The notes under the pieces are model-generated. The model ran no database searches and was not told the DNA's origin. It saw nothing but the letters and a program-made list of their open reading frames with translations. DNA of 64,000 nt. Origin: Leucobacter allii. Its GTDB lineage: Bacteria > Actinomycetota > Actinomycetes > Actinomycetales > Microbacteriaceae. Of this stretch, positions 45,779-54,164 are shown one piece after another (position 1 is the stretch's first letter; each line of letters opens with the position of its first letter). A program made the translations under genes and the position numbers. Where the stretch lies: positions 2,976,001 to 3,040,000 of the forward strand of contig NZ_CP095045.1 of NCBI RefSeq assembly GCF_022919155.1, given 5' to 3'.

Positions 45779-46569
45779 GCGGCGCTCCCTTCGGACGACT
45801 CGAGCGGTTCGTGAGATTCAGGGGATCCGGGGGATCCGGCGAGCGGGTGCGATCGCGACGCGGAATCGGCGGCCGGGCGCTGGGGCGGGATCTGGGTCGG
45901 GACCTGGGCCGGGAGCTCCGCATGGTCCGAGGCGGGGACCTCCGCGGGTGCGGGATCGGGACCCTCCCCGTGCAGCACCTCCCAGGAGGCGCGGCCCGCG
46001 ATGACGAGCACGGCGAGACCGCGCCCCGCGAGCTCCTCGGCGATCCGCCACCAGATCCGGGGCCGACCGCCGTGGCGATCGGGGGCGACGAGCACGAGCG
46101 CCCGGACCCCCGGACGGCTCGCCGCGAGCTCGCAGAGCATCCGGATGCGCCGGGACGGCTCCACCTGCCCGATCGGCACGCCGACGAGGTCCTCGAAGCC
46201 GTGCTCGTGCATCCAGCGCCGCGCGGTGATGGGGTTCGCGGGCCGACCGGCGAACATGAGCTCCTCGGTGACGACGCCCACGGCGAGCACATCGCGGTCG
46301 GGCTCGCTCACGGTCGGCGCGTCGACGAGCGCGGAGGTCCGGCGGAGACGCCGCCGCGCCGCCGCGCCGGAGAGCCGGTCGCCGTCCTCGACGAGCACGG
46401 CGCCGGAGTCGGGCCGCATGCGCCCCGAGGCGATGAGCCCGAGGACCGTCGGCCGCTGCTCCGTCTCGGCCTGCACGAGCACGGCCTCGCCGGAGGAGAC
46501 GACGGCGGAGGTGGGGGCGAGGATCCTGGCGCGCGCGCCCTTCGTGACCTCCCGCAGCTCGATCCTCAT
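45775..46569 (-). CDS. Degenerate ABC ATPase-like protein (probably inactive)
   Basis: A 264-residue protein with the layout of an ABC transporter ATPase but without its catalytic residues. IELREVTKG opens like an ABC domain. Where Walker A (GxxGxGKS/T) should be there is VQAETEQRPTVLGLIASG, with no Gly-rich loop or Lys. MRPDSGAVLVEDGD matches the usual PDSGxVxxxG. The signature LSGGQ is replaced by VEPSRRIRMLCELAA, and Walker B LLLDEP by LVLVAPDR (Asp and Glu lost). Residues ~200-264 are a Pro/Ser/Glu-rich tail. It overlaps the YhgE gene as ATGA and follows the TetR gene as ATGA. It is probably a structural or regulatory partner of the YhgE/Pip protein (inference). Confidence 0.7.
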   Translation of the reverse strand: MRIELREVTKGARARILAPTSAVVSSGEAVLVQAETEQRPTVLGLIASGRMRPDSGAVLVEDGDRLSGAAARRRLRRTSALVDAPTVSEPDRDVLAVGVVTEELMFAGRPANPITARRWMHEHGFEDLVGVPIGQVEPSRRIRMLCELAASRPGVRALVLVAPDRHGGRPRIWWRIAEELAGRGLAVLVIAGRASWEVLHGEGPDPAPAEVPASDHAELPAQVPTQIPPQRPAADSASRSHPLAGSPGSPESHEPLESSEGSAA

Positions 46570-47411
46570 CGCCGCGCCCCCTCGTCCGCTGCGGGCGCAC
46601 CGGGCGCACTGGGCGCTCCGGGCGCATCGGTTGCCGCGGGTGCATCGACCGCGGCGGATCCGCCGGGACCGCCGACCGCGTCGACCCCGCCAGCCCCATC
46701 GAGCCCGCCGACCGCATCGAGCCCGCCGGCCGTGTCGGCCGCGTCGGCCGCGCCGGATCCACCGGGCCCGCCGGGCGCCGGCCGCGCCGAAGCGCGTCGC
46801 GGGAGGCGCGCGAGGAGCGCCTCGGCCTCGCGCCAGCCGAGACCTGCGGCGCTGAGCGCCGCGCGGGGCGCGAGCGCGTGGCGGGTCGCCTCCGCGGGAT
46901 CGATCCGCATGACGGCGCCGCGCACGACCTCCTCGATGAGCCGGGCGGTGACCCGAGCGGGGACGTCCGCGCGGATCGCGCCGTCCGCGCGACCGGCGCG
47001 GCAGATCTCGAGCAGGCGCGCGCGCACCGGCGCGAGGGCGGCGGCGCTCGCGGCGAGGTGCTGCTCGTCGAGGGCCAGGGCCGCGAGGGCGTGCACGTGC
47101 ACCGCCGCCTCCCAGAGCTCGGCGGCCAGCGCGGCGAGCGCGAGCAGCGGCTCCGCGGCGGCCTCGGCGTCGGCGCGCTGCGCGCGGGCGATCTCGTTGA
47201 AGCGCTCGGCTCCCTGCGCGATGACGGCCGCCGTGAGCGCGCCGCGGTCGGCGAAGTGGCCGTACAGGGCGCGCCGGCTGAGGCCGGCGGCTGTCGCGAT
47301 GGCATCGAGGGACGCGCCGGGGTCGCGCGCGAGCAGCTCGGTGGCGGCGGCGAGGATCGCGGCGCGGTTCGCCTCGGCGTCCCGGCGGCGCGCGGGGGTG
47401 CGGGTGGTCAT
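46566..47411 (-). CDS. TetR-family regulator with Gly/Ala-rich tail
   Basis: A 281-residue regulator. The helix-turn-helix is at residues ~15-60 (ANRAAILAAATELLARDPGA, SLDAIATAAGLSRRALYGHF). A helical effector domain runs to ~205. A ~75-residue tail (GGLDAVGGLDGAGGVDAVGG and similar) of near-repeats follows, encoded by GC-rich DNA around 46600-46760; normal TetR proteins are ~190-220 residues. It heads the operon TetR/degenerate ABC/YhgE, each pair joined by an ATGA overlap. A large palindrome that spans its own promoter (47418-47454) strongly suggests autoregulation. The mRNA should be leaderless. Confidence 0.88.
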   Translation of the reverse strand: MTTRTPARRRDAEANRAAILAAATELLARDPGASLDAIATAAGLSRRALYGHFADRGALTAAVIAQGAERFNEIARAQRADAEAAAEPLLALAALAAELWEAAVHVHALAALALDEQHLAASAAALAPVRARLLEICRAGRADGAIRADVPARVTARLIEEVVRGAVMRIDPAEATRHALAPRAALSAAGLGWREAEALLARLPRRASARPAPGGPGGSGAADAADTAGGLDAVGGLDGAGGVDAVGGPGGSAAVDAPAATDAPGAPSAPGAPAADEGARR

Positions 47412-47417
47412 CCCCCC

Positions 47418-47454
47418 ATCGTAAGAACTTTCACACCATTGTGCAAGTTCTTAC
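47418..47454 (-). promoter_or_regulatory. TetR promoter wholly inside a 34-bp palindrome; leaderless start
   Basis: GTAAGAACTT (47421-47430) and AAGTTCTTAC (47445-47454) are perfect inverted repeats, with a second dyad (CACA/TGTG) inside, spanning 34 bp. On the minus strand, -35 TTGCAC (47446-47441) and -10 TACGAT (47423-47418) are separated by 17 bases. Six bases then precede the ATG at 47411, so transcription should begin at or next to the A of the ATG. Confidence 0.8.
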
Positions 47455-47729
47455 GCGATCGGGATCTCCTGGCGCCGCCCGCCCGCCGCCCGGGGCCGAT
47501 CCCGCGCGGCTTCCGTCGGCAATGCGGCTTCGGTGAGCCCGATCGGGCCGATCCTGACTCACCGAAGCCGCATCGCCGACGGAGCGCACGTCGGAACCGC
47601 AGCGGCGGATCCCGGCGCGTCCCCCGCGCCCGGCCCCGCAGCACACCCGGCCCCGCAGCACACCCAGCACCCGGCCCCGCAGCACCCAGCCCCGCAGCAC
47701 CCAGCCCCCAGGCACCCGGCCGAGCGCCC
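47455..47729. other. Remaining intergenic DNA between the TetR operon and the ABC importer
   Basis: No gene is seen. It contains palindrome copy D (47512-47583) and, at about 47629-47715, direct repeats built on CCGGCCCCGCAGCACAC, two perfect 17-base units followed by shortened CCCAGCCCCGCAGCA units. The oppF-type gene ends at 47730. Confidence 0.7.
47512..47583. repeat. Dispersed palindromic element, copy D
   Basis: The 26-base arms (47512-47537 and 47558-47583) match with one mismatch, around a 20-base loop that itself contains CCCGATCGGG. The core is ATGCGGCTTCGGTGAG. It lies 147 bases beyond the stop codon of the last ABC gene. Confidence 0.8.
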
Positions 47730-48575
47730 TCACCCGCCCTCGGCGACCGCCTCCATCCGCTGGGTGAAGCTCATGCGCTCGCGCACCACCCGCTCGGGGT
47801 CCCACCCGGGCCCCGGCGTGGAGGCGATGAGCAGCCGGGAGTACGGGTGCTCGGGGGCGGAGAGCACGCGCGCCGTCTCCCCCTGCTCGACCACGGTCCC
47901 GCGGAAGAGCACGAGCACCCGGGAGCACAGCTCGCGGATGACGGCGAGGTCGTGGCTCACGAAGAGATAGCTCACGCCGGATTCGCGTTGGATCTCGGCG
48001 AGGAGCTCGAGCACCTGCGCCTGCACGGACACGTCGAGGGCGGACACCGCCTCGTCGAGGACGACGAGCTTCGGCGACACCGCCAGCGCCCGCGCGATCG
48101 CGACCCGCTGCCGCTGCCCGCCCGAGAGCTCGTGCGGCTTCGCCCGCGCGTGCCGCTCGGTCAGCCGCACCCGGTCGAGCAGCGCGGCCAGGGCGCCCGC
48201 GGAGACGTCCGCGCCGCGGTCGTGCAGGCGGATCGCGCGGCGCAGCGTCTCCTCGACGGTGAGTCGGCGGTCGAGCGAGCCGTTCGGATCCTGGAACACC
48301 ATCTGCACGGCACGGGCCCGGGCGAGGCGCTCGGCGCGGCTCCTGGCCGGCCGCAGGCGGTCGACGCCGTCGATCACGGCGCTGCCGTCGTCCGCGTGCT
48401 CGAGGCCGACGAGGATCCGCGCGATCGTCGACTTGCCCGATCCCGACTCCCCCACGAGCCCGAGGGCCTCGCCCGGCTCGATGGCGAAGCTCACCCGGTT
48501 GACGGCGGTGACATCCTCGGCGCCGCGCCCCATGCGGAACACGCGGTGCAGCTCGGAGACTTCGACGAGGCTCAT
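47730..48575 (-). CDS. Peptide/nickel-type ABC transporter ATPase (OppF-like)
   Basis: A 281-residue ATPase. Walker A: LVGESGSGKSTIARILVG. The Q-loop is MVFQDPNGSLDRR, the signature LSGGQRQRVAIARALA and Walker B LVVLDEAVSALDVSVQAQV, followed by the switch His in LFVSHDLAVIREL. The C-terminal end (APEHPYSRLLIASTPG) is the OppD/F-specific tail. It overlaps the stop of the OppD-like gene as ATGA and is the last gene of the importer operon. Function: hydrolyses ATP to power import of the solute captured by the lipoprotein at 51186. Confidence 0.93.
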   Translation of the reverse strand: MSLVEVSELHRVFRMGRGAEDVTAVNRVSFAIEPGEALGLVGESGSGKSTIARILVGLEHADDGSAVIDGVDRLRPARSRAERLARARAVQMVFQDPNGSLDRRLTVEETLRRAIRLHDRGADVSAGALAALLDRVRLTERHARAKPHELSGGQRQRVAIARALAVSPKLVVLDEAVSALDVSVQAQVLELLAEIQRESGVSYLFVSHDLAVIRELCSRVLVLFRGTVVEQGETARVLSAPEHPYSRLLIASTPGPGWDPERVVRERMSFTQRMEAVAEGG

Positions 48576-49381
48576 GACGGCTCCTTCGGGGCAAGCACGG
48601 GCGCGGCCTCGATGAGGGAGCGCGTATAGGGATGGGCGGCCTCGGCGAAGAGGCCGGGCTTCGCCAGCGTCTCGACGATCTCCCCGTGCCGCAGCACATG
48701 GATCCGGTCGCAGATCGCGGCGGCGAGGTGGAGATCGTGGGTGATGAAGAGCATGCCGAGCCCGCGTTCGCGGATCTGCCGCTGGAAGATCGCGATGATC
48801 TCGGCCTGCGTGGTCACGTCGAGCGCGCTCGTCGCCTCATCGGCGAGGATGAGCGCCGGGTCCGTGCTCAGCGCCGCGGCGATGACGACGCGCTGCAGCA
48901 TGCCGCCCGAGAGCTCGTGCGGATACTGCCGCATGCGGCGCTCGGGCTGACTCAGCCCGACGGCGCCGAGCAGCTCGCGGATCCGTTCGTCGGCGCGTCC
49001 ACGGCTCCAGCCGTGGACGCGGACGAGCCGCTCGGCCAGGGAGTCGCCGATGCGGCGCACGGGGTTGAGCGCCGCGCGCGGATCCTGCTGCACGAGCGCC
49101 ACGGACTCGGCGCGCACGCGGCGCCGAGTGGCGGGATCGGCGCCGACCATCTCCACGCCGTCGACGCGGATGCTGCCCGAGATCCGCGCCTCATCGCCGT
49201 ACAGCCGGAGCGCCGCCCGCACCGTGGTCGATTTCCCCGAGCCGGACTCGCCGACCAGGCCGACGAGCTCGCCGCGGTCGACGCCGAGGCTGATCCCGCG
49301 GAGGATCGGCGTCGGATCGGCGCCGGGATCGGAGGGGCCCGCCGCGAAGGCGAGCTCGAGATTCGTGATGTCGAGGAGCAT
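48572..49381 (-). CDS. Peptide/nickel-type ABC transporter ATPase (OppD-like)
   Basis: A 269-residue ATPase. Walker A: LVGESGSGKSTTVRAALR. Q-loop LVQQDPRAALNPVRRIGD, signature LSGGMLQRVVIAAALSTDP, Walker B LILADEATSALDVTTQAEII and switch His MLFITHDLHLAAAI are intact. It is shorter than E. coli OppD (~335) because the C-terminal Fe-S/regulatory region is absent. It starts 3 bases after the permease gene's stop and is coupled to the OppF-like gene. Confidence 0.93.
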   Translation of the reverse strand: MLLDITNLELAFAAGPSDPGADPTPILRGISLGVDRGELVGLVGESGSGKSTTVRAALRLYGDEARISGSIRVDGVEMVGADPATRRRVRAESVALVQQDPRAALNPVRRIGDSLAERLVRVHGWSRGRADERIRELLGAVGLSQPERRMRQYPHELSGGMLQRVVIAAALSTDPALILADEATSALDVTTQAEIIAIFQRQIRERGLGMLFITHDLHLAAAICDRIHVLRHGEIVETLAKPGLFAEAAHPYTRSLIEAAPVLAPKEPS

Positions 49382-49384
49382 CGC

Positions 49385-50233
49385 TCACCCTTTCGCGAGG
49401 AGTCGGTCGGCGACGCGCACGCCCGCGACGTTCACCGCGATGACGACGAGCGCGATGGCCGCGCCGGGCACGAGCGTCGGGAGGAAGTGGCCCTGGATGA
49501 TGCCCGCCTGGCCCTCCTGGACCATGAGGCCCCACTCGGAGCTCGGCGGCTGGGCGCCGAAGCCGAGGAAGCTCAGCGTCGCGAGGCTCATGAGCGCCTC
49601 GCCGAAGAGGACGACGAGGTAGCCCACGAGCGCGGGGAGGAGGTTCGGCACGACGCCGCGGAGGCAGATCGAGAGCCCGCCCTGACCCTGCACGCGATAG
49701 GCGTCGATGTAGGGCCGCGCCATCTCGCTGAGGGCGAGGCTGCGCGTGTACTTCGCGATCACCGGCGCGTACGCGAGGGCGAGGGCGACGACCGCGGTGG
49801 CGGGGCCCTTGCCGAAGACCGCGATCACGAGCACGACGAACAGCAGGCCGGGGAAGGCGAACATGACATCCGTGACGCGCGCGAGGAGCGTGTCGACCCA
49901 GCCGCCGCGCCACGCGGCGAGGACGCCGATCGCGACGCCGATGACGGTCGCGAGCGCGAGCAGCAGCACGGGTCCGAGCAGCGTCTCCCCCGTGCCGATG
50001 AGGAGCCGGGAGAAGAGGTCGCGCCCGAGCTGGTCGGTCCCCAGCAGGTGCTGCGCGCTCGGCGGCGCCCAGATGGCCGCGAAGTCGATCTCGTCGGACG
50101 CGTAGGGCGCGAGCAGGGGGCCGAGGAGGGCCGCGAGCACGACGAGCGCGAGGAAGCCGGCGGCGACCCAGAACCCGACGGCGGAACCGCGGCGCTTCCG
50201 GGAGCGCAGGCGCGGGGACAGGAGCGCGGTCAC
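49385..50233 (-). CDS. Peptide/nickel-type ABC transporter permease (OppC-like)
   Basis: A 282-residue inner-membrane permease. The N-terminal OppC region has one helix (GFWVAAGFLALVVLAALLGP) followed by HLLGTDQLGRDLFSRLLIGT, the typical DppC/OppC sequence. Five further helices and the EAA loop (GEALMSLATLSFLGFGAQPP) follow. The GTG at 50233 overlaps the OppB-like stop as GTGA with AGGAAGG upstream. Confidence 0.92.
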   Translation of the reverse strand: MTALLSPRLRSRKRRGSAVGFWVAAGFLALVVLAALLGPLLAPYASDEIDFAAIWAPPSAQHLLGTDQLGRDLFSRLLIGTGETLLGPVLLLALATVIGVAIGVLAAWRGGWVDTLLARVTDVMFAFPGLLFVVLVIAVFGKGPATAVVALALAYAPVIAKYTRSLALSEMARPYIDAYRVQGQGGLSICLRGVVPNLLPALVGYLVVLFGEALMSLATLSFLGFGAQPPSSEWGLMVQEGQAGIIQGHFLPTLVPGAAIALVVIAVNVAGVRVADRLLAKG

Positions 50234-51180
50234 GCGGTCACCTTCCTTCGGTCGATGCGGGGGTCGAGCACGGGCAGCAGGAGGTCGACGATCGTCGTGA
50301 CCACCATGTAGGCGACGACCATGAAAAGGAGCACGGCCTGCACCACGGGGAAGTCGTGGGTGTTGATCGCGTCGACGAGGAGCGAGCCCACTCCCGAGAG
50401 CCCGAAGACGGTCTCGACCGCGACGGTGCCCGCGATCATGCTGGCGATCACGAGGGCGACCATCGTGATGATCGGCCCCCAGGATCCGCGCAGCACGTGA
50501 TCGCGGACGATGAAGCGCTCGCGCAGTCCGGTCGCGCGCGCCGCTTCGACGTGCTCGGAGGTGAACTGCTCGATCATCGATTGCCGGGTGACCCGGCTCA
50601 CGATCGCGAGCGCGGTGATCGACAGCGTGAGGGCGGGGAGGGTGAGGGAGACGAGCCGATCGACCCCGCCCGAGCCGGCGCCGGCGACGGGGAACCACCG
50701 CAGCTGCACGGCGAAGAGCGCGACGAAGGCGATGCCGAGCACGAAGGAGGGGATGCTCGCGGCCAGCGTCGTGCCGCCGACGACGAGCGTGTCGGTCGCC
50801 CGACCGCGCCGCACGGCAGCGAGGACCCCGAGGCCGATCCCCACGACCGCGAGGATCACGGCGGCGTAGCCGACGAGCGCGAGCGTGACGGGCACCCGGG
50901 CCGCGAGCAGCGCGCTCACGGGCTGGTGGTACTGGAAGGACTGCCCGAAGTCCCCGGTGAGCGCGCCCGAGGCCCAGTGCCAGTACTGCGCGAGCAGCGG
51001 CTCGTCGAGGTGGTACTGGGCCCGGACGCTCGCGATCCGCTCCGGGGTCAAGTTCTCGGGGTTGCCGATCAGGAAGGTGACCGGATCCCCCGGAGCGGCG
51101 AACATCGCCGCGAAGATGATGAAGGAGGCGATCACCAGCGTGAGGATCATGCCGGCGAGCTTGCGGATCGCGTGGGACAT
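50230..51180 (-). CDS. Peptide/nickel-type ABC transporter permease (OppB-like)
   Basis: A 316-residue permease with six helices. The N-terminal helix is MILTLVIASFIIFAAMFAAP, followed by GDPVTFLIGNPENLTPERIA, then the exported YHLDEPLLAQYWHWASGALT, as in DppB/OppB. The ABC permease core ends in FGLSGVGSLLVDAINTHDFP and VLDPRIDRRK. The ATG at 51180 is 5 bases from the stop of the substrate-binding lipoprotein gene. The upstream frame (to 51510) is antisense-like and excluded. Confidence 0.92.
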   Translation of the reverse strand: MSHAIRKLAGMILTLVIASFIIFAAMFAAPGDPVTFLIGNPENLTPERIASVRAQYHLDEPLLAQYWHWASGALTGDFGQSFQYHQPVSALLAARVPVTLALVGYAAVILAVVGIGLGVLAAVRRGRATDTLVVGGTTLAASIPSFVLGIAFVALFAVQLRWFPVAGAGSGGVDRLVSLTLPALTLSITALAIVSRVTRQSMIEQFTSEHVEAARATGLRERFIVRDHVLRGSWGPIITMVALVIASMIAGTVAVETVFGLSGVGSLLVDAINTHDFPVVQAVLLFMVVAYMVVTTIVDLLLPVLDPRIDRRKVTA

Positions 51181-51185
51181 CGGGA

Positions 51186-52829
51186 TCAGCGCTCCGCGCT
51201 GCCGAGCGAGGCCGCCCACGGGGTGTAGATGTAGGCCGCTGAGGAGGGGACGCCGGTGACGTCGTTCGCCATGATGAGCGTCGCCGGAGTCGCCACGACC
51301 GGGATCCAGACGGCGTGGTCGACCCAGCGCTGCTGCAGCTCGATGGTGATCTCCGCGCGCTCGGCGTCGTCCGTCGCCGCGTAGCCGGCGGCGACGAGCT
51401 CGTCGTACTCGGGGTCGGCGAAGCCGGTGAAGTTCACGCTCGCGTCGGACTTGCCGTTCTTGTAGAAGCCGAGCGGGTCGTTCTTCGAGATGTAGTACTC
51501 GTCGGGCCACAGATCGGCCTGTCCGCGCAGCTCCGCGTCTGAGTAGAAGTCGCCGTACTGCACCTGCGGGACGACGAGGATCTCCGCCTCGAGGCCGATG
51601 GACTTCGCCGCGGCGACGAGGGCGTTCGCGATGACGTTGTGCGAGGAGGAGCCGTTCGAGGCGACGACGATCGTCTCCTCGGGCCCTCCGGCCTCGGCGA
51701 CGAGCGCCTCCGCTGCGGCGAGGTCGTCCTCGCCCGGCTTCGCGGGCGCTCCCTCGAGCGCGTCGTAGGCCGCCTCGAACGCCTCGGCCTCATAGCCCCA
51801 GGCGCCGGAGCCGACCGGCGTCTTCCAGGGCTTCGCGAGCCCGCCGAAGGCCGCCGTCGCGATGCCCTCGCGGTCGAGGGCGAGGGAGAGGGCCTTCCGG
51901 ATCCGCTCGTCGCCGAGCGCGCCGCGGTCCGTCGCCTCGAGCACCCAGGCGTTCGTCGACGGCCCCTGGAAGACGGAGACGTCCGTGCTGCCGGCGAAGC
52001 TCGTCGCGGCGCCCGCGTTCTCGAGGTAGGCGCCCTGGGCCTCGCCCGTGGTGAGGCTGTTGGCGATCGCCGACTCCTCGGCCCAGCGGAAGACGACCTC
52101 GTCGGTCAGCGCATCGACCTCGGGGTCCCAGTAGTCGGCGAACTTGGTGATGGTGAGCGAGGAGCCCGCCTCCCACGCCGTCACCTCGTAGGGGCCGCTG
52201 CACGCCGAGGCGGCGCCGGGGCCGCCGAAGGCGTCGCCCTCGGCCTCGATGACGCGGGGGTTCCAGACGATGCCGCCGTCCCCGGCCATGGCCTGCAGCA
52301 GGATCGCGTCCGGCTGGGAGGTCGTGATCGTGATCTCGTCCGCGGCGGTCTGCTCCATCGCGACCACGTTCGCGTACTCGTCGGACTCCGCGGCCCCCTC
52401 CGCAGCGTGGCGCTGCAGGCTCCAGAGCACGTCGGCGGTGCTGACGGGGCTGCCGTCGTGGAAGACGGCGTCCTGCCGGATCGTGAAGACGAGGTGCGTG
52501 TCGTCCGCCCACTCGGCCGCGGAGGCGATGCCCTGCCCGAGGCTGAGGTCGGGCTGGACGCGCATGAGGCGGTCGCACACGTTCGCGAGGATCGTGTCGT
52601 CGGCGGTCGTGGCGTCGATGTCGGCGTCGAGCGTGGTCGGCTCGCCGCCGAGCATCCAGGTCGCACGGTCGAGCGGGCCGCTCGCGGCGGGCGTCTCGGC
52701 GGCGAAGGGGGCCTCGATCGCGGCGGCGGCCCCGTCGTCGGCGCCGCCGGAGCTGCAGCCGGTGAGCGCGAGCGCCGCGACGCTCACGGTCGCGGCGGCC
52801 AGTCCCAGGGGATGATGCGTGTTCTTCAT
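51186..52829 (-). CDS. Peptide-type ABC transporter substrate-binding lipoprotein (SBP family 5)
   Basis: A 547-residue lipoprotein. The signal peptide MKNTHHPLGLAAATVSVAAL ends in a lipobox ALTGC. The rest is an SBP_bac_5 fold: WMLGGEPTTLDADIDATTAD near the start, NVCDRLMRVQPDLSLGQGIA, FHDGSPVSTADVLWSLQRHA and IRKALSLALDREGIATAAFG. It captures oligopeptides, or another amide or glycan-peptide ligand, outside the cell. The ATG at 52829 has GAGGAGACG in front; the frame further upstream is not coding. It follows the C45-family gene by 23 bases. Confidence 0.92.
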   Translation of the reverse strand: MKNTHHPLGLAAATVSVAALALTGCSSGGADDGAAAAIEAPFAAETPAASGPLDRATWMLGGEPTTLDADIDATTADDTILANVCDRLMRVQPDLSLGQGIASAAEWADDTHLVFTIRQDAVFHDGSPVSTADVLWSLQRHAAEGAAESDEYANVVAMEQTAADEITITTSQPDAILLQAMAGDGGIVWNPRVIEAEGDAFGGPGAASACSGPYEVTAWEAGSSLTITKFADYWDPEVDALTDEVVFRWAEESAIANSLTTGEAQGAYLENAGAATSFAGSTDVSVFQGPSTNAWVLEATDRGALGDERIRKALSLALDREGIATAAFGGLAKPWKTPVGSGAWGYEAEAFEAAYDALEGAPAKPGEDDLAAAEALVAEAGGPEETIVVASNGSSSHNVIANALVAAAKSIGLEAEILVVPQVQYGDFYSDAELRGQADLWPDEYYISKNDPLGFYKNGKSDASVNFTGFADPEYDELVAAGYAATDDAERAEITIELQQRWVDHAVWIPVVATPATLIMANDVTGVPSSAAYIYTPWAASLGSAER

Positions 52830-52852
52830 CGAATTTCGTCTCCTCATCGGGG

Positions 52853-54055
52853 TCAGGGTGCGGTCGGTGACGGGGCGTGCGCCGCGAACGGATCGCCCGG
52901 CCCGTCGTAGAGGTTCCAGGGCAGCAGCTCGTACGGCGTTTCGCAGGGGAAGCCGTTCGCGATGCGGTACTCGCCGGTCGTGAGGTCCACGCAGCTCGAG
53001 AGCAGCGTGGACCACTGCTTCACGGCCGGCGCATCGGGATGCGGGTGGGTGCAGACGCCCTCGGGGTAGCCGAGATGGTCGGACATCGCGGCGCGCACGA
53101 GCGCCAGGCTCTCCGCGGTGGACGTCGCCCCGGCGACCCGCGCGAGCCCGGCGGTGACGCGCGGCAGGCGCAGCAGCGAATCGGCGGAGACGGGTCGGTA
53201 GGAGCCCGCGAGCTGCGGCGGGACCGAGGCCTGGAAGTGATTCGTGTGCGCGAGCAGGCCGTCCGCGGGGTAGAGCCAGTCCACGCCGCCCGGGGTCGTC
53301 TCCAGGTCGATGCCGAACCCGCTGCGGTGCGCGAGCAGCGCGTTGCTCGCGATGTGCGGCCGGGTCTTCACGAGCGTCTTGAGCGCCGCGGCGATCTCGC
53401 CGTGGTCGAGGACCAGGCGCCGGATGAGCGTCTGGGGCAGCCCGATGCCGGAGCCGAAGCTGCCGCCGAGCCCGTTGGCGTTGAGGGCGATGCCCGCGGA
53501 GTTCGCGCCGTGCCGGCCGACCTGCCCCGCCTCGAGCTGCATGATGATCGTCGGCAGCGGATCCTGCACGATGCGGACGATGAGCGTCGTGCCGGCCGTG
53601 CGCGTGCGCCAGTCCCAGTTCTGGCCGACGAGGGTGTGCCCGGTCCCGCTCGCGCGGCCGGTGAGGAAGAAGGAGGTGCAGCCGTCGACCGCGTCGCGCT
53701 CCTCATCGGCCTCGGGCTCCGGCGGCGGGCTCGGCGCGGCGTTCGCCTGATGGTTGTAGACGAACTCGCCGCGGACGTTGAGGGTGAGGATCTCGGCGAA
53801 CGCCACGCCCGCCCCTTCGGCGATCCCCCGCATCTCCTCGACGAGGTGCGGGGCGTGCCGCTCGCTCACGGGGAGCCACTGCGAGACGGAGTCCGTGATG
53901 GCTGCCCAGCTCATCCCCGTCTGCTGCGTGAGCGCCTCGGTGTAGTAGGCGATGGCGTCGGCGATGAGATCCGCCGCGGCCTCGCCGTACTGCCGACCGC
54001 GCTCACGGGGCGCTCCGCTGATCTCGATCGTGCGGATCGGCGTCGTGGCTGCCAT
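52853..54055 (-). CDS. C45-family (acyl-CoA:6-APA acyltransferase-like) autoproteolytic hydrolase
   Basis: A 400-residue member of the C45 peptidase/acyltransferase family (NTN-hydrolase fold), whose precursors cut themselves to expose an N-terminal Cys. The pattern DAVDGCTSFFLTG places that Cys at about residue 126. GHTLVGQNWDWR and QLEAGQVGRHGANSAGIALN are further family motifs, and the upstream region (RERGRQYGEAAADLIADAIA, HLVEEMRGIAEGAGVAFAEI) is the pro-domain. Fungal relatives make penicillins; bacterial ones are mostly amidases of unknown substrate. No signal peptide is seen, so it should act in the cytoplasm on what the ABC importer brings in. AGGGAGG precedes the ATG at 54055. It is first in the operon and divergent from the RpiR regulator. 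Confidence 0.82.
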   Translation of the reverse strand: MAATTPIRTIEISGAPRERGRQYGEAAADLIADAIAYYTEALTQQTGMSWAAITDSVSQWLPVSERHAPHLVEEMRGIAEGAGVAFAEILTLNVRGEFVYNHQANAAPSPPPEPEADEERDAVDGCTSFFLTGRASGTGHTLVGQNWDWRTRTAGTTLIVRIVQDPLPTIIMQLEAGQVGRHGANSAGIALNANGLGGSFGSGIGLPQTLIRRLVLDHGEIAAALKTLVKTRPHIASNALLAHRSGFGIDLETTPGGVDWLYPADGLLAHTNHFQASVPPQLAGSYRPVSADSLLRLPRVTAGLARVAGATSTAESLALVRAAMSDHLGYPEGVCTHPHPDAPAVKQWSTLLSSCVDLTTGEYRIANGFPCETPYELLPWNLYDGPGDPFAAHAPSPTAP

Positions 54056-54120
54056 GCGACCTCCCTGTCGTGCGCGATACGTCTTGCGCATTTCCGGCGT
54101 TGCCGGGAAGATGATTGGAA

Positions 54121-54135
54121 CATCCGTTACGGATG
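54121..54135 (+). promoter_or_regulatory. Probable RpiR operator (perfect 15-bp palindrome)
   Basis: CATCCGTTACGGATG is two perfect 7-base arms around a single T, in the 109-base gap between the divergent C45 and RpiR genes. A second dyad TTGTAACAA (54175-54183) lies within the first codons of the RpiR gene. The gap is AT-richer than its surroundings. Confidence 0.6.
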
Positions 54136-54164
54136 ATCCTCGTTTAGAACAGAATGATACATCA

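Noticed and set aside
47629..47715. GC-rich repeats considered as a CRISPR array
   Set aside because: The units are 15-17 bases, adjoin each other without unique spacers and have no cas genes nearby.
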